Source: Azoarcus sp. (GTDB taxonomy: Bacteria; Pseudomonadota; Gammaproteobacteria; Burkholderiales; Rhodocyclaceae). Taken from it: DNA of 5,319 nt. This document shows positions 1 to 5,156 of the stretch, one piece after another (position 1 is the stretch's first letter; the number at the start of each line of letters is the position of its first letter). The stretch spans positions 1-5,319 of the forward strand of contig JAIRNL010000150.1 in the NCBI GenBank assembly GCA_031258035.1, written 5' to 3'. Under the pieces are notes generated by a model. It searched no databases and was not told the origin of the DNA. It saw only the letters and a program-made list of their open reading frames with translations. A program made the translations under genes and the position numbers.

Positions 1-2
1 GT

Positions 3-8
3 TATACT
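3..8 (+). promoter_or_regulatory. Possible -10 box of a promoter ahead of rplC
   Basis: TATACT matches the sigma-70 -10 consensus TATAAT at five of six positions. It is followed by a GC-rich stretch (CCGCGCC, 9-15), the kind of discriminator seen in stringently controlled ribosomal promoters. The -35 box would lie outside the window, so the promoter cannot be verified. If real, transcription would start near 14-16, giving an mRNA leader of about 80 nt before rplC. A chance match is possible. Confidence 0.3.
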
Positions 9-21
9 CCGCGCCTTTCGG

Positions 22-46
22 GGGTGGCCTGCCTTTTCGGCCATCC
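22..46 (+). promoter_or_regulatory. Leader hairpin upstream of rplC
   Basis: Positions 22-29 (GGGTGGCC) pair with 39-46 (GGCCATCC) through eight base pairs including one G-U, around a nine-base loop. No T-run follows, so it does not look like an intrinsic terminator. In E. coli, L4 represses the S10 operon through a leader upstream of rpsJ. Whether this hairpin has any such role is unknown; I only see the fold. Confidence 0.35.
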
Positions 47-95
47 GATTCAAATCCACCGCCAGCCAATCGTAGCCGGCGATGAGGAGAACAAC

Positions 96-734
96 ATGAG
101 TCTAGGCCTTGTTGGACGCAAGGTCGGCATGACTCGCATTTTTGCCGAGGATGGCGCATCCATCCCGGTGACGGTGCTTGACGTGTCCGATAACCGTGTG
201 TCCCAGATCAAGACAGACGACGCCGACGGCTATGCCGCCGTGCAGGTCGCGGTCGGCAAACGCCGAGCCAGCCGTATCGGCAAGGCGCTGGCTGGCCATC
301 TCGCCAAGGCGGGGGTCGAACCCTGCCGCCTGTTGCGCGAATTCCGTGTCGAAGTCGGAAAGCTCGCCGCGCTGAAGGCGGGCGATGCCATCGGCGCCGA
401 TATCTTTGCCGTCGGACAAAAAGTCGACGTCACCGGCACCTCCATCGGCAAGGGCTACGCCGGCGTGCAGAAACGCCATAACTTCGGTTCGCAGCGCGCC
501 AGCCACGGCAACTCGGTCTCCCACAACGCGCCCGGCTCCATCGGCATGGCGCAGGATCCGGGGCGCGTGTTTCCGGGCACGCGCATGTCCGGCCAGCTTG
601 GCAACGTGCAGCGCACGACACAGGGGCTGGAAGTGGTGCGCATCGACCTCGAACGCCAGCTGCTGCTGGTCAAGGGCGCTGTGCCGGGCGCCAAGGGTGG
701 CGACGTGCTCATCCGTCCCGCGGTGAAGGCATAA
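96..734 (+). CDS. rplC: 50S ribosomal protein L3
   Basis: L3 is a 23S rRNA-binding protein, among the first to assemble, whose long internal extension reaches toward the peptidyl-transferase centre. The 212-residue product opens MSLGLVGRKVGMTRIF, the family N-terminus. It carries the conserved core GNSVSHNAPGSIG (residues 138-150) and ends in the typical LLLVKGAVPGAKGGDVLIRPAVK. Gln153 (in MAQDPG) aligns with E. coli Gln150, which PrmB methylates. The start is set by GAGGAGA at 84-90, five bases before the ATG. An in-frame GTG at 24 would add 24 residues absent from the family and was not used. Length is close to E. coli L3 (209). First gene of the visible S10 operon; nine bases separate it from rplD. 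Confidence 0.98.
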   Translation: MSLGLVGRKVGMTRIFAEDGASIPVTVLDVSDNRVSQIKTDDADGYAAVQVAVGKRRASRIGKALAGHLAKAGVEPCRLLREFRVEVGKLAALKAGDAIGADIFAVGQKVDVTGTSIGKGYAGVQKRHNFGSQRASHGNSVSHNAPGSIGMAQDPGRVFPGTRMSGQLGNVQRTTQGLEVVRIDLERQLLLVKGAVPGAKGGDVLIRPAVKA

Positions 735-743
735 GGGGACGAC

Positions 744-1361
744 ATGGAACTGACACTCTTGAATGCCGAAGGCCAGACTTCGACGCTACAGGCGTCCGAC
801 GCGCTTTTCGGCCGCGATTACAACGAGGCGCTGATCCACCAGGTCGTGACCGCCTATCTGGCTAATGCCCGCGCCGGCAACCGCGCCCAGAAGACGCGCG
901 CCGAAGTCTCGCACTCGACGAAAAAGCCGTTCCGCCAGAAGGGCACGGGCAACGCCCGCGCCGGGATGTCGTCCAGCCCGTTGTGGCGCGGCGGCGGCCG
1001 GATCTTCCCGAACAAGCCGGACGAGAATTTCTCCCAGAAGGTCAACCGCAAGATGTACCGCGCCGGCGTGGCCTCCATCCTGTCGCAGCTCGCGCGCGAG
1101 GATCGCCTCGCCGTGGTCGATGATTTCCGCGTCGAGGCGCCGAAGACGCGCCTGCTCGTGCAAAAGCTCAAGGGCCTGGGGCTCGACTCGGCGCTCGTGA
1201 TCACCGACGACGTGGACGATAACCTCTATCTCTCCTCGCGCAACCTGCATGACGTGCTGGTGCTCGATGTCAACAAAACCGACCCGGTGTCGCTGGTGCG
1301 TTTCCCGAAGGTGCTCCTCACCCGGAGCGCACTTGCCAAGATGGAGGAGGCGTGGCAATGA
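744..1361 (+). CDS. rplD: 50S ribosomal protein L4
   Basis: L4 binds 23S rRNA domain I and sends a loop into the nascent peptide tunnel, where with L22 it forms the constriction. In E. coli it also represses the S10 operon in transcription and translation. The 205-residue protein shows the tunnel loop KPFRQKGTGNARAG (61-74) followed by SSPLWRGGGRIFPN (77-90), wording typical of betaproteobacteria. The C-terminal globular part contains VLVLDVNKTDPVSLVRF. AAGGGG at 733-738 precedes the ATG by five bases. The TGA stop overlaps the ATG of rplW (ATGA), implying translational coupling. Confidence 0.98.
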   Translation: MELTLLNAEGQTSTLQASDALFGRDYNEALIHQVVTAYLANARAGNRAQKTRAEVSHSTKKPFRQKGTGNARAGMSSSPLWRGGGRIFPNKPDENFSQKVNRKMYRAGVASILSQLAREDRLAVVDDFRVEAPKTRLLVQKLKGLGLDSALVITDDVDDNLYLSSRNLHDVLVLDVNKTDPVSLVRFPKVLLTRSALAKMEEAWQ

Positions 1362-1663
1362 GCGCCGTAAATCAGGAACGTCTGCTACAGGTGCTGCTCG
1401 CCCCGCAGATTTCGGAAAAGGCGACCTGGGTCGCCGACAAGAACGAGCAGGTCATCTTCAAGGTGACTTCCGACGCCACCAAGCCCGAGGTGAAAGCCGC
1501 GGTCGAAGCCTTGTTCAAGGTCGAAGTCGAATCGGTGCAAGTCCTGAACGTCAAGGGCAAGGTCAAGCGCAAGGGCCGCATCACGGGCCAGCGCAAGGGC
1601 TGGAAGAAGGCTTTCGTCAGCCTGAAGCCCGGACAGGAAATCAACTTCGTGGGCGGGGAGTAA
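1358..1663 (+). CDS. rplW: 50S ribosomal protein L23
   Basis: L23 sits at the tunnel exit and is the docking site for trigger factor and the signal recognition particle. The 101-residue product has the family motif APQISEKAT (15-23) and the extended-loop segment NVKGKVKRKGRITGQRKGWKKAFV. Glu20 matches E. coli Glu18, the key trigger-factor contact. The acidic residue after LF in E. coli (LFEVEVE) is lysine here (Lys54). The start is the ATG overlapping the rplD stop, with GGAGGAGG (1343-1350) seven bases upstream. A GTG two codons earlier is in frame but lies only one base from this Shine-Dalgarno. Confidence 0.97.
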   Translation: MSAVNQERLLQVLLAPQISEKATWVADKNEQVIFKVTSDATKPEVKAAVEALFKVEVESVQVLNVKGKVKRKGRITGQRKGWKKAFVSLKPGQEINFVGGE

Positions 1664-1669
1664 ACGATC

Positions 1670-2497
1670 ATGGCATTGGTAAAACTCAAGCCCACCTCCG
1701 CCGGTCGCCGCGCGATGGTCAAGGTGGTCAACCCCGACCTGCACAAGGGCCGGCCGGTCGACGCCCTGCTCGAAAAGAAGACCAGCAAGGCCGGGCGCAA
1801 CAACAGCGGGCGCATCACCGTCCGCCACCAGGGCGGCGGTCACAAGGCCCATTACCGGGTGATCGACTTCCGTCGCAACAAGGATGGCGTCCCCGCCAAG
1901 GTCGAACGCATCGAATACGACCCGAACCGCTCCGCGAACATCGCCCTGCTGCTCTATGCCGATGGCGAGCGCCGCTACATCATCGCGCCGCGCGGCGTCG
2001 AGATCGGACAAACGCTGCTGAGCGGCGCCGAAGCGCCGATCAGGCCCGGCAACGCCCTGCCGATCCGCAACATCCCGGTCGGTTCGACGATCCACTGCAT
2101 CGAACTGCTGCCCGGCAAGGGCGCGCAGATCGCGCGCTCGGCGGGCGCCTCGGTACAACTGCTTGCCCGTGAAGGCGCGTATGCGCAACTGCGGCTGCGC
2201 TCCGGCGAAATCCGCCGCGTGCACGTCGAATGCCGCGCCACCATCGGCGAAGTCGGCAACGAGGAGCACGGCCTGCGCAAGATCGGCAAGGCCGGCGCCA
2301 ACCGCTGGCGCGGCATCCGTCCGACGGTGCGCGGCGTGGTCATGAACCCGGTCGATCACCCGCACGGCGGCGGCGAAGGCCGCACCGGCGAAGGCCGGGT
2401 GCCGGTGAGCCCGTGGGGCACGCCGACCAAGGGGTATCGGACGCGCAACAACAAGCGCACCGATACGATGATCGTGCAGCGTCGTCACAAGCGTTAA
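1670..2497 (+). CDS. rplB: 50S ribosomal protein L2
   Basis: L2 is a primary 23S rRNA-binding protein needed for subunit association and peptidyl-transferase assembly. The 275-residue product has the N-terminal OB-fold region with GRNNSGRITVRHQGGGHK (42-59), the SH3-like middle, and the C-terminal loop MNPVDHPHGGGEGR (225-238), whose histidine is the conserved His229 of E. coli. It ends GYRTRNNKRTDTMIVQRRHKR, close to betaproteobacterial L2. GGGGAG (1655-1660), inside the last codons of rplW, lies nine bases before the ATG. The intergenic gap is six bases. Length agrees with the family (E. coli 273). Confidence 0.98.
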   Translation: MALVKLKPTSAGRRAMVKVVNPDLHKGRPVDALLEKKTSKAGRNNSGRITVRHQGGGHKAHYRVIDFRRNKDGVPAKVERIEYDPNRSANIALLLYADGERRYIIAPRGVEIGQTLLSGAEAPIRPGNALPIRNIPVGSTIHCIELLPGKGAQIARSAGASVQLLAREGAYAQLRLRSGEIRRVHVECRATIGEVGNEEHGLRKIGKAGANRWRGIRPTVRGVVMNPVDHPHGGGEGRTGEGRVPVSPWGTPTKGYRTRNNKRTDTMIVQRRHKR

Positions 2498-2513
2498 GGG
2501 TAAGGGGTAACAG

Positions 2514-2792
2514 ATGGCACGCTCTATCAAGAAAGGCCCGTTCGTCGACGCGCATCTCCTGAAAAAGGTCGACACCGCGCGGGCGAACAACGACAAGCGC
2601 CCGATCAAGACCTGGTCGCGTCGTTCCACCGTCCTGCCCGACTTCGTCGGCCTGACGATCGCTGTCCACAATGGTCGTCAGCACATTCCGGTCTATGTTT
2701 CCGAGAACATGGTCGGTCACAAGCTCGGCGAATTCGCGCTGACACGGACCTTCAAGGGGCACGCCGCCTCGAAGAAGGCCGTCAGGAAATAA
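2514..2792 (+). CDS. rpsS: 30S ribosomal protein S19
   Basis: S19 is a small-subunit head protein that pairs with S13 and contacts the A-site and P-site region and the intersubunit bridge. The 92-residue product is complete. It opens MARSIKKGPFVDAHLL, has WSRRSTVLPDFVGLTIAVHN in the middle, then VYVSENMVGHKLGEFALTRTFKGH (61-84), and a short basic tail. AAGGGG (2502-2507) precedes the ATG by six bases. Sixteen bases separate it from rplB, the widest gap inside the operon. Wording matches betaproteobacterial S19 most closely, from memory. Confidence 0.98.
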   Translation: MARSIKKGPFVDAHLLKKVDTARANNDKRPIKTWSRRSTVLPDFVGLTIAVHNGRQHIPVYVSENMVGHKLGEFALTRTFKGHAASKKAVRK

Positions 2793-2804
2793 GGAAAGAT
2801 GATG
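2791..2804 (+). promoter_or_regulatory. Ribosome binding site deciding the rplV start (tandem ATG)
   Basis: AAGGA (2791-2795) overlaps the rpsS stop and is followed by two consecutive in-frame ATG codons, 2799 and 2802. The gap to the first is three bases and to the second six, so the second is favoured. It also gives 109 residues, the usual betaproteobacterial L22 length as I recall it. Confidence 0.6.
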
Positions 2805-3131
2805 GAAACCAAAGCAAGTTTGCGCGGTGTTCGTCTTTCGGCGCAGAAAGGCCGCCTCGTGGCCGATCTGGTTCGCGGCAAGCCGGTCGAGCAGGCGCTC
2901 AACATCCTCGGCTTCTCGCCGAAGAAAGGCGCGAAGATCATCCGCAAGGTGGTCGAATCGGCCATTGCCAACGCCGAACACAACGACGGCGCCGACATCG
3001 ACCTCCTGAAGGTCAAGACCATCCACGTGGAAGAAGGTCTGACCCTCAAGCGTTTCACCGCGCGGGCCAAGGGCCGCGGCAATCGCATTTCCAAACCGAC
3101 CAGCCACGTCTACGTGACGGTTGGCGAGTAA
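2802..3131 (+). CDS. rplV: 50S ribosomal protein L22
   Basis: L22 spans the large subunit and its long beta-hairpin forms the tunnel constriction opposite L4, where macrolide-resistance changes arise. The 109-residue product begins METKASLRGVRLSAQKGRLVADLVRGK. It contains the IRKVVESAIANAEHN helix (47-61), the hairpin around EEGLTLKRFTARAKGRGNRI (77-96), and ends in SHVYVTVGE. An alternative ATG one codon upstream (2799) would add one methionine; Shine-Dalgarno spacing favours the chosen one. The stop codon overlaps the Shine-Dalgarno of rpsC. No insertion or deletion is visible in the hairpin. Confidence 0.97.
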   Translation: METKASLRGVRLSAQKGRLVADLVRGKPVEQALNILGFSPKKGAKIIRKVVESAIANAEHNDGADIDLLKVKTIHVEEGLTLKRFTARAKGRGNRISKPTSHVYVTVGE

Positions 3132-3140
3132 GGAGCACAC

Positions 3141-3911
3141 ATGGGTCAGAAAATTCATCCCACTGGATTCCGGCTCGCCGTCACACGTGACTGGGGTTCG
3201 CGCTGGTATGCGTCGAGTCAGGACTTCTCGAAAAAACTCGGCGAGGATCTCAAGGTTCGGGCTTACCTCAAGAAGCGCCTCTCGCATGCGTCGGTGTCGC
3301 GCGTCATCATCGAGCGCCCGGCCAAGAATGCCCGCATCACCCTCTTCTCGGCGCGGCCGGGCGTGGTGATCGGCAGGAAAGGCGAGGACATCGAGGCGCT
3401 CAAGCGGGATCTGCAAAAAATCATCGGCGTGCCGGTGCACGTGAACATCGAGGAAGTGCGCAAGCCTGAGATCGACGCCAAGCTGATCGCCGATTCGATC
3501 GCCCAGCAGCTCGAAAAGCGCATCATGTTCCGCCGCGCCATGAAGCGCGCCATGCAGAACGCCATGCGCCTGGGCGCGCAGGGCATCAAGGTCATGAGCG
3601 CCGGACGCCTGAACGGCGCTGAAATCGCCCGCACCGAGTGGTACCGCGAAGGCCGCGTGCCGCTGCACACTCTTCGCGCGCACATCGACTACGGTGTCTC
3701 CGAGGCGCAGACGACCTACGGCATCATCGGCATCAAGGTCTGGGTCTACAAGGGCGAAACGGTTGGCCGCAACGAACAGCCGGCTGCCGCCGAGCCAGAG
3801 GCCGAAAACCGTCGCGGTCGCCGTGGCGCGCCTCGCGGCGAACGCGGCGATGGCGAAGGCCGGCCCGGTCGCCGCGCCTCTCGCCGGCAAGAAGAAAGCA
3901 GGAGCGAATGA
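3141..3911 (+). CDS. rpsC: 30S ribosomal protein S3
   Basis: S3 lies at the mRNA entry of the small subunit and, with S4 and S5, forms the ring that unwinds mRNA. The 256-residue product starts MGQKIHPTGFRL. It has a type-II KH domain with the GRKG loop at 78-81, and a C-terminal domain with GAQGIKVMSAGRLNGAEIAR (145-164) and EWYREGRVPLHTLRA. Residues after about 210 form a low-complexity tail rich in Arg, Gly, Glu and Ala, making it longer than E. coli S3 (233); betaproteobacterial S3 proteins commonly carry such tails. AAGGAG (3130-3135) precedes the ATG by five bases. Its TGA shares one base with the rplP start (TGATG). Confidence 0.98.
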   Translation: MGQKIHPTGFRLAVTRDWGSRWYASSQDFSKKLGEDLKVRAYLKKRLSHASVSRVIIERPAKNARITLFSARPGVVIGRKGEDIEALKRDLQKIIGVPVHVNIEEVRKPEIDAKLIADSIAQQLEKRIMFRRAMKRAMQNAMRLGAQGIKVMSAGRLNGAEIARTEWYREGRVPLHTLRAHIDYGVSEAQTTYGIIGIKVWVYKGETVGRNEQPAAAEPEAENRRGRRGAPRGERGDGEGRPGRRASRRQEESRSE

Positions 3912-3913
3912 TG
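3900..3913 (+). promoter_or_regulatory. Ribosome binding site deciding the rplP start (tandem ATG, overlap with rpsC stop)
   Basis: AGGAG (3900-3904) lies within the last codons of rpsC. It is followed by ATGATG at 3908-3913, both codons in the rplP frame. The first is three bases away, the second six. The second gives MLQP, the conserved first residues of L16, so it is chosen. The rpsC TGA is embedded in the repeat. Confidence 0.6.
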
Positions 3914-4324
3914 CTACAGCCGACGAGAAGGAAATACCGCAAGGAGCAAAAAGGCCGTAACACCGGCCTGGCCACGCGCGGCGTGAAGGTCAGCTTCGGT
4001 GAATACGGCCTCAAGGCGGTCGGTCGCGGCCGTTTGACCGCGCGCCAGATCGAGGCGGCGCGGCGGGCGATGACCCGCCACATCAAGCGCGGCGGCCGTA
4101 TCTGGATTCGTATCTTCCCGGACAAACCGATCTCCAGGAAACCCGCCGAAGTGCGGATGGGGAACGGCAAGGGCAACCCCGAATACTGGGTGGCCGAAAT
4201 TCAGCCGGGCAAGGTGCTCTACGAAATGGACGGCGTCGACGAGGCGCTCGCGCGCGAAGCTTTCCGGCTGGCTGCCGCCAAGCTGCCGATCGAGACCGTG
4301 TTCGTCACGCGCCAGGTGGGATAA
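3911..4324 (+). CDS. rplP: 50S ribosomal protein L16
   Basis: L16 is a late-assembling large-subunit protein that helps position A-site tRNA. The 137-residue product starts MLQPTRRKYRK and contains VGRGRLTARQIEAARRAMTR (37-56), WIRIFPDKPI (65-74) and VRMGNGKGNPEYWV (81-94). It ends with LAAAKLPIETVFVT. Arg82 in VRMG corresponds to E. coli Arg81, the residue hydroxylated by the oxygenase YcfD/RoxA in some bacteria. A one-residue insertion near ATRGVKVSFG relative to E. coli explains the offset and the length of 137 against 136. It overlaps the rpsC stop by one base, which suggests coupling. Confidence 0.98.
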   Translation: MLQPTRRKYRKEQKGRNTGLATRGVKVSFGEYGLKAVGRGRLTARQIEAARRAMTRHIKRGGRIWIRIFPDKPISRKPAEVRMGNGKGNPEYWVAEIQPGKVLYEMDGVDEALAREAFRLAAAKLPIETVFVTRQVG

Positions 4325-4327
4325 AGC

Positions 4328-4531
4328 ATGAAAGCGAGTGAACTCCGCGCCAAGGGCGCAGCAGAACTGAATCAGGAGTTGCTGGATTTGTTGAAGGCGC
4401 ACTTTTCGTTGCGCATGCAGCATGCCACCCAGCAATTGAGCAACACGAGCCAGCTTGGCAAGGTGCGCCGCGACATCGCGCGCGTGCGCACCCTCATTCG
4501 TGAAAACGGCAAAAAGGCGGGTGTGCAATGA
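4328..4531 (+). CDS. rpmC: 50S ribosomal protein L29
   Basis: L29 is a small two-helix protein beside L23 at the tunnel exit, part of the landing area for nascent-chain factors. The 67-residue product shows the family pattern MKASELRAKGAAELNQELLDL (helix 1), then FSLRMQHATQQLSNTSQLGKVRRDIARVRTLIRE (helix 2), with a basic tail KKAGVQ. AGGTGGG (4314-4320), inside the end of rplP, is the likely Shine-Dalgarno, seven bases before the ATG. Three bases separate it from rplP. Its TGA overlaps the rpsQ ATG (ATGA). Length is near the usual 63-67 residues. Confidence 0.96.
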   Translation: MKASELRAKGAAELNQELLDLLKAHFSLRMQHATQQLSNTSQLGKVRRDIARVRTLIRENGKKAGVQ

Positions 4532-4806
4532 GCGAACAAGAACAACAAGTGCGGAAAGTTCGCCGCACGCTGGTCGGACGTGTCGTGAGCGACAAAATGG
4601 ACAAGACCGTCACCGTGCTGGTCGAGCGTCGGGTGAAACACCCGCTCTACAACAAGATCGTGACCAAGTCGGCCAAATACCATGCCCATGTCGAAAACGG
4701 CGTGGCGGGGCAGGGCGACCTCGTGGAAATCGAGGAATGCAGGCCGATTTCCCGCACCAAGACCTGGCTGGTGACGCAGGTGGTGGAAAAAGCGCGCGTG
4801 ATCTGA
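4528..4806 (+). CDS. rpsQ: 30S ribosomal protein S17
   Basis: S17 is an OB-fold primary binder of the 16S rRNA 5' domain. The 92-residue product reads RRTLVGRVVSDKMDKTVTVLV (12-32), then HPLYNKIVTKSAKYHAHVE (38-56), and GDLVEIEECRPISRTKTWLV (63-82), all family hallmarks. The first ten residues (MSEQEQQVRK) form the variable N-terminus. The upstream Shine-Dalgarno is weak (AAGGCGG, 4514-4520), so initiation probably depends on coupling through the ATGA overlap with rpmC. It is the last gene of the operon here: a strong terminator follows 32 bases after the stop, and no rplN is found downstream. Confidence 0.98.
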   Translation: MSEQEQQVRKVRRTLVGRVVSDKMDKTVTVLVERRVKHPLYNKIVTKSAKYHAHVENGVAGQGDLVEIEECRPISRTKTWLVTQVVEKARVI

Positions 4807-4838
4807 ACGCGCGCCGCAAAGCCGGCGATGAGTACGGG

Positions 4839-4879
4839 AAGCGGTCTGGCGCTCGGGTGCCGGGCCGCTTTTGTTTTGT
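4839..4879 (+). terminator. Rho-independent terminator of the S10 operon
   Basis: AAGCGGTCTGGCGC (4839-4852) pairs with GTGCCGGGCCGCTT (4857-4870) to form a 14-bp stem with three G-U pairs and a TCGG tetraloop. It is followed by TTGTTTTGT, so that with the two T's closing the stem the T-rich tract reads TTTTGTTTTGT (4869-4879). The first half is also A-containing at its base. It sits 32 bases past the rpsQ stop, exactly where the S10 transcript should end. Stem, loop and tract are read directly; efficiency is not known. Confidence 0.88.
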
Positions 4880-4892
4880 CCGCCTGGCCTTG

Positions 4893-4906
4893 GAGGGTGT
4901 TTTCAA
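4893..4906 (+). repeat. Left terminal inverted repeat of the element
   Basis: GAGGGTGTTTTCAA is the exact reverse complement of 5065-5078. It starts 13 bases after the terminator's T-tract. Confidence 0.8.
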
Positions 4907-4910
4907 CATG

Positions 4911-5012
4911 CCAGAATTGGCGATCAGGCATTCCCAGGCAGGGCAGGCACAGGGGCCTGCCCCGACATTGCGTCCCGCGCGGCGGCCTGATCGCTGGGCA
5001 CGCCGATTGTGG
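4911..5012 (+). repeat. Nested stem within the element (about 102 nt fold)
   Basis: GCGATCAGGC (4920-4929) is a perfect 10-bp inverted match to GCCTGATCGC (4985-4994). An alternative outer continuation pairs 4911-4921 (CCA, one mismatch, AATTGGC) with 5002-5012 (GCCGATT, mismatch, TGG), leaving 4993-5001 as a bulge. The GC-rich hairpin 4941-4962 is enclosed. The whole left half of the element can therefore fold on itself as RNA or as a cruciform. Pairings are read by eye; energies were not computed. Confidence 0.55.
4941..4963 (+). repeat. GC-rich palindromic arm, left copy
   Basis: GGGCAGGC (4941-4948) pairs with GCCTGCCC (4955-4962) around a six-base loop, making a self-contained hairpin. 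The 23 bases 4941-4963 also match the reverse complement of 5015-5037 at 22 positions, the difference being A4951. Each copy can therefore fold alone or pair with the other. GC-rich palindromes of this style occur as dispersed repeats in several bacterial groups. Confidence 0.7.
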
Positions 5013-5014
5013 TA

Positions 5015-5038
5015 GGGGCAGGCCCCCGTGCCTGCCCC
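5015..5038 (+). repeat. GC-rich palindromic arm, right copy (inverted)
   Basis: GGGGCAGGC (5015-5023) pairs with GCCTGCCCC (5030-5038) in a nine-bp stem with a six-base loop. It is the inverted near-copy of the left arm (22 of 23 positions). Confidence 0.7.
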
Positions 5039-5064
5039 CGCTCATTTCGCCAACCATGGGTATT

Positions 5065-5078
5065 TTGAAAACACCCTC
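5065..5078 (-). repeat. Right terminal inverted repeat of the element
   Basis: TTGAAAACACCCTC is the exact reverse complement of 4893-4906. It abuts the downstream hairpin, whose first base is the last base of this repeat. Confidence 0.8.
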
Positions 5079-5112
5079 TTGGCCTCTCCCGCCTTTCTCA
5101 CGAGAGGCCGAG
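5078..5112 (+). other. Strong hairpin between the element and the next gene
   Basis: CTTGGCCTCTC (5078-5088) pairs with GAGAGGCCGAG (5102-5112) in an 11-bp stem with one G-U pair, around a 13-base loop. The eight inner pairs GGCCTCTC/GAGAGGCC are perfect. There is no T-tract on either side strong enough for an ordinary intrinsic terminator. It could be a processed or stabilising mRNA hairpin, a remnant of a repeat, or part of the 5' leader of the gene at 5157. Confidence 0.55.
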
Positions 5113-5156
5113 CCGGATCATCGCCGTTCCCGAATCCCTTCCGCGAGCCTTGCGCC

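Larger units (their letters stand above)
4893..5078. mobile_element. MITE-like or REP-like composite inverted-repeat element (186 bp, non-coding)
   Basis: The segment is bounded by perfect 14-bp inverted repeats (GAGGGTGTTTTCAA at 4893-4906; its complement at 5065-5078). A further inverted 7-mer, TTGGCGA (4917-4923) against TCGCCAA (5047-5053), lies at nearly equal depth from each end. The interior holds a GC-rich pair of arms and a nested stem (listed separately). No transposase or convincing ORF lies inside. This architecture fits a non-autonomous transposable element or a mobilised REP-like repeat; that it is mobile is inference. It lies between the S10 terminator and the next gene. A single copy cannot show whether it is dispersed in the genome. 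Confidence 0.6.

Noticed and set aside
24..95. In-frame GTG extension of rplC by 24 residues
   Set aside because: The extension is not part of L3 in any family member I know. The ATG at 96 has a strong Shine-Dalgarno, and the region folds into a hairpin.
1249..2172. Plus-strand 307-codon open frame across rplD, rplW and rplB
   Set aside because: Out of frame with three certain genes and dominated by Arg, Gln, Gly and Pro, typical of a frame shadow.
1385..2671. Long minus-strand open frame of 428 codons opposite rplW, rplB and rpsS
   Set aside because: It is a shadow of GC-rich coding sequence on the other strand, with low-complexity Ala/Asp/Arg content and no family resemblance.
2340..3890. 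Minus-strand open frame of 516 codons opposite rplB to rpsC
   Set aside because: Antisense shadow of conserved ribosomal genes; composition reflects the complementary codon pattern and no motif is seen.
4807..4838. A start of rplN or other ribosomal gene just after rpsQ
   Set aside because: No frame in this stretch or beyond it gives the L14 N-terminus; the terminator follows directly.
4908..5015. Small ORF starting MPELAIRHS inside the repeat element
   Set aside because: It is made almost wholly of the inverted repeats. A GGAGGG upstream is part of the terminal repeat and too far away to be convincing. No resemblance to a known protein.
4893..5078. CRISPR array or attachment site
   Set aside because: The repeats are inverted, not regularly spaced direct repeats. 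No integrase or tRNA gene is nearby.
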